The notes: generated from the sequence alone by a model not told the origin. Shown: positions 56,288 to 63,998, counted from the stretch's first letter. The stretch: DNA of 64,000 nt from CAIXSC01 sp046349855 (GCA_046349855.1 JAXMBM010000009.1:87130-151129); one strand, 5' to 3'. Translations and numbers: made by a program.

Positions 56288-57282
56288 GAGCGTTCAATTA
56301 CCATCTTCATCGCCTTCGTCGCCTTCTTCGCATCGAAGACCAATGGATCGAACGGCCCACGCCAATCCAGCATTTCTTCATACTGTTCGTGTTCACGGTC
56401 AGTGATGGCGTCGAGATAGTTGGCGTAGCCAGGAGGCCCGCCGCAATCTTCTGGTGGGCAGGCCCGTTCCCCTTCCAGGCACACCGGGACTTTCGCCTTC
56501 GGGTCGATGGGCGGGAACCCTTCAAACAAGACTTCGTGCCGCCAGCCGTCGCCGAAATCGTACTCGTATATCCACCGTGCCATCCGGCTCGACTTCGTCA
56601 GCAACTTGCTCAGGAGAACGTCGGCTTCGTCCTCGAAGTCCATATCGAAGACGTCGCCGTCCGGGGCCCGTTGGCTGTACTGCACTCCCTCGATCTCGAA
56701 CTGGTGCAGGTGATAGTTTTCCCAACCGAACGCCGCCTGGATGTATTCATGCAGATCGGTCAGCGTGCAGTCCTGGATCTGAATCCGCCGCCATATCGGA
56801 GGCTTGACTCCGAGAAGGGTGATCTTGAATTGAAACAGCAGGTCGGTCGTCGCCGGACGCTTCTTGGCGGGAGCTTGGGCTGCGAAATCGAACACCTCGG
56901 CGTGTTCTTCCTCGAAGAACTTCACCACCCGGCTCATCACGGCGAACAGCCGCTTCTTGTGCAGGCTTCGGGCATAGACGGCAGCTTTGCCGGTTTCGTC
57001 GTTGAGCTCGTTAAGTTCGTTCCAGGTGACGGGGACGGTTTGCGTGCCTTCACCAACCTGCTCGATTTTCTTCTTGAGCTTTCCTCTCAGGTTGGTGCAT
57101 TCGAGCAGCGTTTCCCGCTGCTGCTGGGTGAGCTTGAGCGGGTAGGTGTAGCTGGCCTTCTTGGTCCGCTTGAGGCGGAAGACAATCGGCCCCGTGTCGA
57201 TTCCTGCCAAATAGTCCTCCAGACCCTTTTGGAGTTTCTGCCGGGCTTGTGCCGGAGTCAGGGGTTTGTCGTCGTGGTTCAT
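56284..57282 (-). CDS. pRiA4b ORF-3-like (IS1096 passenger TnpR-type) protein
   Basis: A 332-residue protein starting at the ATG at 57282; a TTG 18 bases upstream is also possible. The N-terminal 150 residues are helical, with a Lys-rich stretch, of unknown type. The C-terminal part (about 150-310) is the pRiA4b ORF-3-like domain, with FKITLLGVKPPIWRRIQIQD, FGWENYHLHQFEIEG and the acidic YEYDFGDGWRHEVLFEG. The family occurs on plasmids and as passengers of mobile elements. Its biochemical function is unknown, and the TnpR name does not mean that this is a resolvase. It stands at the left border of the accessory region and forms an operon with the gene downstream. Confidence 0.88.
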   Translation of the reverse strand: MNHDDKPLTPAQARQKLQKGLEDYLAGIDTGPIVFRLKRTKKASYTYPLKLTQQQRETLLECTNLRGKLKKKIEQVGEGTQTVPVTWNELNELNDETGKAAVYARSLHKKRLFAVMSRVVKFFEEEHAEVFDFAAQAPAKKRPATTDLLFQFKITLLGVKPPIWRRIQIQDCTLTDLHEYIQAAFGWENYHLHQFEIEGVQYSQRAPDGDVFDMDFEDEADVLLSKLLTKSSRMARWIYEYDFGDGWRHEVLFEGFPPIDPKAKVPVCLEGERACPPEDCGGPPGYANYLDAITDREHEQYEEMLDWRGPFDPLVFDAKKATKAMKMVIERS

Positions 57283-57886
57283 GTGTGGTATCAAGTCCAA
57301 CTAGGCCTTAGACAACCGAAGCCCCTTGCGCAATTTCGGTCTAGCGCATAACAAACGCGAAATTCCCCCGAGCGAATCGCGATTTCTGGCTGGGCCCGAC
57401 TTCGCGACTCGCCGGCTCATGGAGAACTTTCGAGTGAAATCCAGGGTAGGAAACTCGACCCGTTCCCGCAAGCGGCGCGCGGCCCAGACGCGGTTTCGGC
57501 AGGAATGAGGCCACCGCCAGCAACGCACCCAGCGGCGGCTCGACAAGCACGCGCGCGAGCCCGGGGATGAACTGCTCGGCAAACGCCCCGTATTGCAAGC
57601 TGCGAACGTGCGCTTCGCGATGGCAGCGCGTCACACCGGCACGGCGTATGGTGGTGTCGCTGTTGTACATCAGTTGGTGCGGAAGTGAAATGGACTGCGT
57701 CGACTTCCTTCCCGCGCGGGACTGCCCGTCCAGCAGCTTCTTGGACACTAGTTAGCGTCCCGTTGAGCCCATTCCGCCTCACCTCTGCCACAGTCACTCG
57801 ACGCCCACGGCCGTGTTTAGCGCTCCCGTCCGCGTCTCACGCTCCCAATGCGCGCCGCCCGTCGCCGAGGACGAGCCTGACACGCG
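57283..57886 (+). other. Degenerate intergenic region
   Basis: No gene is supported. A minus-strand frame at 57341-57748 has a hydrophobic stretch (FAEQFIPGLARVLVEPPLGA) that reads like the end of a decayed protein. A short motif near 57414-57431 (CGGCTCAT, then GGAGAACTTTCG) resembles 61697-61713 next to the IS1634-type remnant. Together with the recombinase fragment that follows, the region appears to be a scar of several mobile-element events. Confidence 0.45.
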
Positions 57887-58168
57887 GTGGTGCCTTCTCA
57901 TGGCTCGTCGCAGTACCACGTCCCAGCGTCCCGCTCGTCCCACGTCCCGACCTGCCCCACGCAAAGGCCTGCCCTTCTCGCCCGCGCCGAGAAGATGCTC
58001 TCGGACTTGCAGCTCGCCGGACTCTCGGAGCCGACTCATGAGTCCTACCTCCGCGCCGTCCGCAAGTTCGCGCAATGGCTCCGCCAGTCCCCCGATCTGG
58101 CCACCGAGCACGAACTGCGCAACTACCTGCTGCATATCGCTACCATTCACCTGCGGGGCGGCTTGTGA
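57887..58168 (+). pseudogene. N-terminal fragment of a tyrosine recombinase/integrase
   Basis: Only the core-binding (SAM-like) domain survives, at about residues 30-93 of this frame: ARAEKMLSDLQLAGLSEPTH, then ESYLRAVRKFAQWLRQSPDL. The frame then stops with no catalytic Arg, His or Tyr, so it is inactive. The pattern is closest to the recombinases found with IS91-like elements in planctomycetes. An integron integrase is possible but not supported, since its identifying C-terminal part is missing. The last dozen residues overlap the left arm of the palindrome at 58137-58228, which may mark the junction where the gene was cut. Confidence 0.65.
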
Positions 58169-58228
58169 GACTTTGAACCGCGAGAAGCCGTAATGCCGCC
58201 GCGTCAGGTGCGACGGCTAATTCGGCGT
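58137..58228 (-). other. Candidate attC site downstream of the WD40 lipoprotein gene (weak)
   Basis: Arms CACCTGCGGGGCGGC (58147-58161) and GCCGCCGCGTCAGGTG (58198-58213) are complementary with one bulge. The right end GACGGCTAATTCGGC resembles the right end of the site at 62869-62960 (GACGGCATGATTCGGC). It lies 46 bp after the stop of the WD40 gene. The left end is not conserved, possibly cut by the recombinase remnant. Confidence 0.4.
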
Positions 58229-58273
58229 CTGCAAGCGTCAAGGCCAAACCGAGCCGCCGCGCCTCGGCCCTTA

Positions 58274-59473
58274 CTACTCCTGATGACATTTCCAAATGCG
58301 CACAATGCCTTTGTTATCGCTCGCATATATGTTAGCGGACGCAGCACCGGTGACCATTAACTCTCCGTTCGGGGAGAACGCCAAACCGGATACGGGTTCA
58401 GTGTGTGCCTTGACGGTCAAGATGTCCTTCTTCGCGGTCACGTCCCACAGATGCACGACGCCGTTCTTATCGCCAATGGCGAGCGTCCGACCATCCGGAG
58501 CGAAGACCAACGGTGAGTTCGGATAGTTTTGTTCAGCTGGAATCGACCACAGCACCTTCTCCGTCTTGAGGTCCAGCAGAACAACGCTCTTCTTCTTTTC
58601 GACGTAGATCGCCAGCGTCGCTTCATCACCGGCCAGACAACAATGAAAGCCGATGCCACCGAGCGTTTCCAGTGCGAATCTCTTCTCTTCTTGGCCCGTC
58701 ACGATGTTCCACTGAATGAGCACCTTGGCATCAGTGCCAATCAGACTTGTGCTCGTAAAGATCAATGAGTTGAAAAAGTAGTCATGCCCCCGGAGAGTGA
58801 AAGTCGGCTGCTGAGTGTTTGTGCTCCAGATCTGGACATTGCCCGGCTGCAGACTCGCGCTGGGGTCCAGGACCAGTTTGAAGTCCGAAGTTCCCGCCGC
58901 GATCCGGGTTCCGTCGTGGGAGAATGCTACAGCCTGTACATTGGCAGGGGCCAGTTGCCAGGTCGCGCGGCACTGGCCCGTCTGGGCGTCAAACCACTTC
59001 ACCGACCCGTCCCAGCTGGCCGTGGCGACGGTCTTGGAATCCGGGGCAATGTCCACGCAGGTCACGTGCCCTGAGTGTCCGGTGAACTTCTGTAACGGCT
59101 TGCCCGTCCTCGCATCCCAGCTCTGGGCCTGGCCGTGAAACCCGGGCTTTCCGGAACCTGCAAGCACGAACGTACCGTCGGGCGAAACCGCCACACCACT
59201 CACGGGATCATCAGTGGAGAGCGTGAACAGTTCTTTGTCAGCAACCCCCTTGATCTCGCGGGCAGAGCTCTTCGGCTTGGTAATCGAGCCGTCCGACGGT
59301 TTTGGTTGCAACTCCGGGTCGGTCTTGGGCGTGGTCGGTGCCAGACCGGTGGGCGGCGTTCCTTTGACGTTTTGTTCGGGTGGCTTGCCGCGAGTAACCG
59401 GTAACCCCGAGTCTTCAGAAGCTTGGCCCGTTGGCGTGGGCTGCTCTTTACGACACCCCCACGGCCTACGCAT
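58274..59473 (-). pseudogene. WD40-repeat lipoprotein gene, 5' end separated by an ISAs1 insertion
   Basis: The surviving frame encodes 399 residues. Residues about 70-395 form WD40-type blades (VSGVAVSPDGTFVLAGSGKP; GHSGHVTCVDIAPDSKTVAT; VSGLAFSPNGELMVTGAASA). The ATG now at its head (59473) lies in the left inverted repeat of the insertion element and contributes MRRPW plus GCRKE from the original gene. Removing the element and one copy of its 10-bp duplication joins the frame to 60755-60807 and restores a lipoprotein signal ending VPSGC, with Cys 20 as lipid attachment site (412 residues in total). Without this signal the product would stay in the cytoplasm or not be made. The original gene appears to be a cassette of the array. 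Confidence 0.85.
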
Positions 59474-59477
59474 CGAT
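59450..59477 (+). repeat. Left end of the ISAs1 element: target duplication plus inverted repeat
   Basis: ACGACACCCC (59450-59459) is one copy of the target duplication. The 18-bp terminal inverted repeat CACGGCCTACGCATCGAT (59460-59477) follows. It matches the right end at 17 of 18 positions and contains the transposase stop codon. Confidence 0.92.
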
Positions 59478-60744
59478 TTCGGCGGTCGCGAATACCTTTA
59501 GTAGATAGGAGTGATCGAGGGCACACACCATTCTTTTTGCTTTCGCGCCGCGTTTGAGTGTTTTCTCTTGTCGCAGCAGACTTACAATTAATCGTCGGAC
59601 GGCTCCGAGATTGGCGGAACCATTGCGATCCTGTTGACGGGCAGAATCTTCGTGAAATGCGACATCGAGGACCCAATGTTGGCCGTTTTCAATTCCCCAG
59701 TGTTTGCGAATCGCGTTGCCCAAGTTCTTCGCGCGAGGCGGTAAGTCGCTGATGTACCATCGGGTCTCCCAGGTCTCCTTGTCGTCGATGAGCGTGCGGC
59801 TGGTGGCGATCACCAACGTGCGCAGGTCGCGCCACTTCGCCCGTTGCGGATGGTCTTGGGGGATTTCCATGGCATGATAGGTGCGCTCCGTGGTTCGTCC
59901 ATGCGCATGCTCTTTCGACGTGTAAGTCTGATGCGTGATGCCCTTGAAGTCCTTGTTCAGGCCTTCTTCCATCAGATCATGAAGATCGCCGAGCAATGTG
60001 GGTTGATTATCCTTCGTCGCCAACACATAGTGTGCGCCTTGCTCGCGAATCTCCTCGACGATTTCCGTTTGGCAACCCATGGCGTCGATCGTGATCGTAC
60101 ATCCTTTCAGATTCAGGAGCTTGAGCAGTTGCGGGATCGCCGTGATCTCATTGGATTTCTCCTCGCAGGTAACTTGCCCCAGAGTCAGTCCGTTTTCGCT
60201 GGCCCATGCCGTGACCAAGTGCAGGGACTTCAGGCCCGATTTCTTCGCGAACGTTCGACGCAACGTTTTGCCATCGATCGCGACCAATTGGCCATTCGTG
60301 GCCTCATGCAACGCCTGCGTCCAAGTGAACAGACTCGTGGCAAACTGCTTCCGATCCAACAAGCCAAACACCCGCCGAAACGTGTCATGTGACGGCGCGC
60401 CGCCGGGCAACTCCAAGAACGCTCGCAACCAGTCGAGTCGGATGCGGGCGAATGTGGCCATGTCACACCAGTCGTCGGCCCCACAAGCGACGGCCAGGAT
60501 CGAGATCGCCAAGATGTCAAACAAGAGATGGTCACACGATTTCTTGACCCGTGGATCTTCGAGTCCGGAAAAGCACTCGCGCAAGCCCGCTACAAAACCC
60601 GCCGCTTCGCCGTCCATGGCTGCTCCCACATTTCTCGACTCGTCGAGCCCCCGCAGCCTCCTAGCCACGTCACGGAGGACTCGCTCGTAGCGGAAGATCC
60701 TGCCCTAAAATGACTTGTGACGCAAGATCGATGCGTAAGCCGTG
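59460..60744 (-). mobile_element. Intact ISAs1-family insertion sequence, 1285 bp
   Basis: The element is bounded by 18-bp inverted repeats (59460-59477 and 60727-60744, 17/18 identical) and a 10-bp direct duplication ACGACACCCC on both sides. It carries one transposase gene without frameshift. Length, repeat and duplication size (8-10 bp) fit ISAs1-family elements. The nearly perfect ends and duplication suggest a recent insertion. The target is the signal-peptide region of a lipoprotein gene. Confidence 0.93.
59466..60617 (-). CDS. ISAs1-family transposase
   Basis: A 383-residue DDE transposase. The ATG at 60617 follows GGGAG and is preferred over a start 17 codons upstream. Recognisable parts are the N-terminal ISAs1 domain (FSGLEDPRVKKSCDHLLFDI), first Asp in QLVAIDGKTLRRTF, second Asp in CTITIDAMGCQTEI, and the Glu region HWGIENGQHWVLDVAFHEDS. 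No frameshift or internal stop is seen, so the enzyme should be active. Its stop codon lies in the left inverted repeat. Confidence 0.95.
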   Translation of the reverse strand: MDGEAAGFVAGLRECFSGLEDPRVKKSCDHLLFDILAISILAVACGADDWCDMATFARIRLDWLRAFLELPGGAPSHDTFRRVFGLLDRKQFATSLFTWTQALHEATNGQLVAIDGKTLRRTFAKKSGLKSLHLVTAWASENGLTLGQVTCEEKSNEITAIPQLLKLLNLKGCTITIDAMGCQTEIVEEIREQGAHYVLATKDNQPTLLGDLHDLMEEGLNKDFKGITHQTYTSKEHAHGRTTERTYHAMEIPQDHPQRAKWRDLRTLVIATSRTLIDDKETWETRWYISDLPPRAKNLGNAIRKHWGIENGQHWVLDVAFHEDSARQQDRNGSANLGAVRRLIVSLLRQEKTLKRGAKAKRMVCALDHSYLLKVFATAEIDA

Positions 60745-60754
60745 ACGACACCCC
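60727..60754 (+). repeat. Right end of the ISAs1 element: inverted repeat plus target duplication
   Basis: ATCGATGCGTAAGCCGTG (60727-60744) is the inverted counterpart of the left end, followed by the second duplication copy ACGACACCCC (60745-60754). Confidence 0.92.
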
Positions 60755-60807
60755 GAAGGAACAATCATGAAGATGGCAGCAAGGAATAGTAAACAGATAT
60801 GTTTCAA
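60745..60807 (-). pseudogene. Detached signal-peptide segment of the WD40 lipoprotein gene
   Basis: Reading from a TTG at 60807, 21 codons run without interruption into the element's target duplication: a short charged start (KH), a hydrophobic core (ICLLFLAAIFMIV) and the lipobox PSGC. AGGAAG stands 8 bases upstream of the TTG, and an in-frame stop further upstream rules out a longer start. Joined to the frame at 59449 it restores the full lipoprotein. The start lies 27 bp after the palindrome at 60835-60928, as expected for a gene cassette. Confidence 0.85.
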
Positions 60808-60834
60808 GGAGAGGTCTTCCTTTCTGTCTCCGCC

Positions 60835-60928
60835 GCCGAACGATCCACATCACGGGGTGGCGGGTGTTGACGTTGACTTCACAATCACCTGGCGACCGCC
60901 ACTCCCGTGCATGGGACGGTTCGTCCCG
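60835..60928 (-). other. attC-like recombination site
   Basis: The left end GCCGAACGATCCACATCACG shares GCCGAACG with the site at 63783. Arms CACGGGGTGGCGG and CCGCCACTCCCGTG (about 60850-60910) are complementary apart from a one-base bulge. The site lies 30 bp after the stop of the TIGR03067 gene remnant and 27 bp before the WD40 lipoprotein start. Confidence 0.65.
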
Positions 60929-60958
60929 ACTTTGGAGATCGACTTCAGGATGTGACTC

Positions 60959-61427
60959 CTATTCAGAAGTGGTGTCTTTCTCGCTTCTTCGGAATTCATA
61001 TACCACGCACTTTTTCCCTGCAGTGTCGAATCCGTCCGGCCTAGGTTGGCCGCGGTGCAAAGCAATTCGAAGTACCACTTTGAGTTCGTAGATCGCATTG
61101 ACTGTCGTCTTCCTGATCTCCATCGCCAACTGTCCAGTCAAAGCGGCAGGAGAATGATTATCGTCCACTGCATATGTGCATTTCAGAGATGGTTTTCCCG
61201 CCGGGTCCCGCCGGTGTCTTGGCCGGGAGTGATTTCCAGGGGAATCCTTATTGATAACCCAGTATTCCGTCAAAGTTGATCGTATCCCGTGGTTTTCCAT
61301 CGCTGATGGCCGACGTTACCTTCCATTGGCCCACAAGTTTGGGCGGTTCATCTTGCAAAAGGTGCAGCGAACTGAACGTCGCCACCAGCACTGCGATGAA
61401 GGAGCTTCCTGATCTCAACTGGCACAT
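60959..61427 (-). pseudogene. Frameshifted secreted TIGR03067-domain protein
   Basis: The minus strand has an ATG at 61427 followed by a signal segment (SSFIAVLVATFSSLHLL) and the start of a TIGR03067 lipocalin-like domain (KLVGQWKVTSAISDGKPRDT), broken by a stop at 61248. The end of the same domain is in another frame (IYELKVVLRIALHRGQPRPD, then GFDTAGKKCVVYEFRR), which closes at 60959. At least two frameshifts lie between, so the gene is dead. It is set exactly between two attC-like sites: 12 bp after the one at 61440 and 30 bp before the one at 60835. It is related by domain to the kinase C-terminus at about 39 kb. Confidence 0.75.
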
Positions 61428-61439
61428 TTTATGCTCCAG

Positions 61440-61540
61440 GATGAACGACCGCCATCACCGGGCTGGCAGGTGTTGACTTTGATTTCAGAAAACGCTGGCC
61501 ACTGCCACTCCGGTGCATCTCACTTCCGCGAGTCCCGACG
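61440..61540 (-). other. attC-like recombination site
   Basis: Arms ATCACCGGGCTGGCAG (61454-61469) and CTGCCACTCCGGTGCAT (about 61503-61519) are complementary with one unpaired base. The left end GATGAACGACCGCC parallels the GCCGAACG ends of the other sites. The site aligns well with the one at 60835-60928 over about 75 bp. Confidence 0.65.
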
Positions 61541-61598
61541 ACCATATCTTCGAATTCTTCCCGCCGCGTGTCAACATCTTGGCGGTAGCGTGGTTAGC

Positions 61599-62079
61599 TC
61601 ATCTTCCGTACGCGGCCGGATCGATTTCGAGAACGCGTAGCAGCCGCTCTTGCCGGGCTGAGTTCATCGTGGAACTCAAGCGGCGGATCGTCGTCCGCTC
61701 CGCCCGGCTCATCGGGAACTTTCGCGCCGAGTCCAGCACGGCTGCCACGTTACCGAGGAGGCCGCGTCTCGCAAACGCTGCCGGAACGCGGCGTCTTCGC
61801 CGCGAGTACGCGGCAGGATGGTGACGAATCGCCCTTCGGCGCGCGGCGATGTGATGCAGATTGTCGCGGCTGGCTAGCTTGCAGTCGGCCACGTAGAGAA
61901 AGTCCGGGTGACCGACAAGTTGCGCCAACAGATCCCTCGACCGACGATGCGTGACATCGTCGCAGGTGTTTCCGCTGTCAACGTGAAAACACAGGTCCAT
62001 CCGGGTTTCGTGTGGGTTCGGCGGTAAAGTCAGGCTCTGTCCGACGGTAGTCTGGGTCGTCGCCGCGGTGTGGTTAAGC
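61599..62079 (-). pseudogene. IS1634-type (IS4 superfamily) transposase fragment
   Basis: The stretch DDVTHRRSRDLLAQLVGHPD, then FLYVADCKLASRDNLHHIAA, is the recognisable catalytic-region sequence of planctomycete IS1634-type transposases. Immediately after, the conserved continuation (GRFVTILPRTRGEDAAFRQR) is in another frame, so a frameshift has occurred. Both the N-terminus and most of the C-terminus are missing. The upstream end meets the inverted-repeat element at 62080. Confidence 0.75.
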
Positions 62080-62268
62080 GCGGCTGGAGCCGCGGGATTT
62101 TCGGAGGCATCTCGCAGGTGTCCAAGGATCTCTCTGTGCGAAAACGGCCGCTGGCGAAGCCACTCCGCCAGCGTCCCGATCAACGTTGGCACTCCCACCT
62201 CCAGTTCATGGTCGATTGCAACTTGGACACCTGCGAGATGCCTCAAAAAATCCTGCGGCGACAGCCGC
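62080..62268 (+). repeat. 189-bp inverted-repeat (MITE-like) element
   Basis: Two 47-bp arms (62080-62126 and 62222-62268) are inverted copies, 42 of 47 bases identical, including a perfect 23-bp core (GAGGCATCTCGCAGG at its start). The spacer is 95 bp and has its own small stem (CTGGCG...CGCCAG). It has no coding potential of its own and abuts the transposase remnant. No target duplication was found. Confidence 0.75.
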
Positions 62269-62436
62269 ACCCTATGCATCTCTTTCTCGGACGACCCACA
62301 GTAAACCCAGAAGGACCTCAATCTCACGGAGCGCAACCCCGTCTCCTTCGGTCGCCGCACCATCTAATCCTTCATTAGTTGGGCATGTGACGTATCTTGA
62401 TGTGTAAGGTTGATTACGTGAGTGGCGAAAGATGCA

Positions 62437-62835
62437 TTAATCGGGAAAGTAGTCGAAACGTCGCTTACGGCCTGACGAAGTATCGGTCCATTCCATCTTT
62501 GTTCCATCTATAGTGACGGTTGCGGTGGATTCAGTTCCTGCGACTTGGACTGTAAGTCGGTTTCCGTACAAGTCCCATATACCGTTTTGCCAGGGTAGCG
62601 AAGCATCTTGTCGGTCAATGATCGAAAGTGTCCCGTCAGTGCGAAATACCCACTCTCGTGAATATACGAAGCCACCGAACTCCGCCCAAGGAACAGCAAC
62701 CAAGTCAGCGGCAATGTGGTCGTTGGATGTCCCACAACCCGGGATGATGGCAGCTAGTAGCAATAGCTTTGCCACTGTCCTTAAACTTCCAGAGTGACGA
62801 AGAGTCACTGGAACGCTATTGGGTTTAGTTGTCAT
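62437..62835 (-). CDS. Small lipoprotein, integron-cassette gene
   Basis: A 132-residue protein starting at the ATG at 62835 (MTTKPNSVPV). Residues 19-34 are a lipoprotein signal ending AAIIPGC with Cys34 as lipid site. The mature part is a small beta domain (FGGFVYSREWVFRTDGTLSI; LTVQVAGTESTATVTIDGTK; RKRRFDYFPD), which resembles a lipocalin-like or TIGR03067-like fold without being a firm match. The gene begins 33 bp after the attC-like site at 62869-62960 on the same strand. Base composition is lower in GC than the core genes. Function unknown. Confidence 0.75.
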   Translation of the reverse strand: MTTKPNSVPVTLRHSGSLRTVAKLLLLAAIIPGCGTSNDHIAADLVAVPWAEFGGFVYSREWVFRTDGTLSIIDRQDASLPWQNGIWDLYGNRLTVQVAGTESTATVTIDGTKMEWTDTSSGRKRRFDYFPD

Positions 62836-62868
62836 TGCGAGTTGCTCCAGCCGACAATGTGTGTTGAT

Positions 62869-62960
62869 GCCCAACGCTCGCCGAAACCGGGCGGCGGGCA
62901 AGTGACCGCGATTGCGAAACCGACGCCATCGGCCGCTCCGGTTGACGGCATGATTCGGCC
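62869..62960 (-). other. attC site
   Basis: Reading the minus strand, the site ends GCGTTGGGC, a perfect GTTRRRY core. Arms CGAAACCGGGCGGC (left) and GGCCGCTCCGGTTGACGG (right) are complementary with a bulged base. The right end CATGATTCGGCC is the opposite terminus. It sits 42 bp after the ankyrin gene stop and 33 bp before the lipoprotein start. Confidence 0.8.
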
Positions 62961-63002
62961 TTCGATTCGAACGAGCTTCGCGGAGATTATGGAACCATCC
63001 GA

Positions 63003-63758
63003 CTAGTTAACGAACTTGGAGCCGCACTGGGACTCAATATACTCTTTAATACCCGTAACACCCTCGCTGCGTGCATATCCACCCGGAGTCAGGGGCAAGA
63101 GCCAACTGTCCGTCGTACGAAGGCTTGGATCCGCACCGAATGCTAATAGATCCTTGATCAAATCCCGATGTCCAGCCTTCGCCGCACAGTGCAGGGGGGT
63201 TAATCCCTTTCCGTCGTTTGCTCGGACATTAACGTTGACGCCACCGATCTCAATTAGATCTGTTACAAAGTCTCGAATGTGACGCGAGTGCTTCGGTGAT
63301 ATTTGGGAGGCGCACGCGATGTGAATCGCAGCGCATCTGATTGGAAGGAACTGCAGACTGATTCCGCCGTCAGCTCCAGCGTTAAGAAGTGCTCGTCTAA
63401 GACGGCAATTGTTGTGTTGACCATTTAGAACAAGCATCGCCAAGGCGAAAGCACCGGGTTGGCCGACTGCACGGGCACCATTGACGACTAGCAACTCAGC
63501 TGCTTCCGCAGATCCTCCTTCAGCAGAGGCTACCAGAGGTGTTACGGGGCCGGGTCCAAAATCATAAGTAACTTGAAGCTCGGAATTCGGGCTTGCTCCC
63601 ATTGCTAACACTTTGCGAATGTCATCCAGTGCTCCGGTCTGGGAAGCAATCAACAGCTTCTCGGACAGGCGATTTTGGACTGGGCACGCACAATGTGGAC
63701 ATGCCGTCGCAGAAGAACTGACCGACCGGCTGCAATCAGGACATGAGATAAGTGGCAT
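63003..63758 (-). CDS. Zinc-ribbon/ankyrin-repeat protein, integron-cassette gene
   Basis: A 251-residue protein starting at the ATG at 63758, 24 bp after an attC site; the frame upstream of it runs through the attC site and is not coding. Residues 5-25 form a zinc ribbon (ISCPDCSR, ATACPHCACP). Ankyrin-type repeats follow (ALDDIRKVLAMGASPNSELQ; GKGLTPLHCAAKAGHRDLIK; DLLAFGADPSLRTTDSW). No signal peptide is seen, so it is cytoplasmic. Likely a protein-protein interaction protein. GC is lower than in the core genes. Role unknown. Confidence 0.85.
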   Translation of the reverse strand: MPLISCPDCSRSVSSSATACPHCACPVQNRLSEKLLIASQTGALDDIRKVLAMGASPNSELQVTYDFGPGPVTPLVASAEGGSAEAAELLVVNGARAVGQPGAFALAMLVLNGQHNNCRLRRALLNAGADGGISLQFLPIRCAAIHIACASQISPKHSRHIRDFVTDLIEIGGVNVNVRANDGKGLTPLHCAAKAGHRDLIKDLLAFGADPSLRTTDSWLLPLTPGGYARSEGVTGIKEYIESQCGSKFVN

Positions 63759-63782
63759 GAGTTGCTCAGGGATTTGGGTTAG

Positions 63783-63871
63783 GCCGAACGCTCGCCGTAA
63801 CCGGGCGGCGAAGAGTGATGTTCCATTTGCGATACGCGTTGTTCGCCGCTCCGGTTGACGGCGTTGTTGGC
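63783..63871 (-). other. attC site
   Basis: Left arm GCCGTAACCGGGCGGCG (63794-63810) and right arm CGCCGCTCCGGTTGACGGC (63844-63862) pair with one extrahelical base, the hallmark of attC hairpins. The ends are GCCGAACG on the left and CGTTGTTGGC on the right (plus-strand reading). The centre is variable. It is followed on the minus strand by the ankyrin cassette. Confidence 0.85.
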
Positions 63872-63937
63872 GTGGCGATTCGTGACGGCGCCGCAAACAG
63901 CACTTGGCCATTATCGCGACTCATCGGGCCGATGCAA

Positions 63938-63998
63938 CGTGTCCTTTCGGCAAGCCTGCATGAATGCTTTCGGCAAGCGTGTCCTTCCGGCAAGCCTG
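63938..63998 (+). repeat. Direct repeat at the right edge
   Basis: CGTGTCCTTTCGGCAAGCCT (63938) recurs 40 bp later at 63978 with one change, and a half copy (CTTTCGGCAAG) lies between them. The block runs off the window, so its full length is unknown. It sits just upstream of the cassette array and could belong to its leader. Confidence 0.6.

Noticed and set aside
57341..57748. Minus-strand frame of 135 codons
   Set aside because: A short hydrophobic stretch looks protein-like, but no family is recognised, no ribosome site is seen, and the surroundings are degenerate.
57887..58168. Recombinase fragment as the integron integrase
   Set aside because: Only the N-terminal core-binding domain is left, and its pattern is closer to recombinases associated with IS91-like elements. 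The integrase-specific C-terminal part is missing.
58137..63871. Palindromic repeats as a CRISPR array
   Set aside because: The sites are about 90-100 bp, diverged, and separated by whole genes. No short direct repeats with unique spacers and no cas genes are present.
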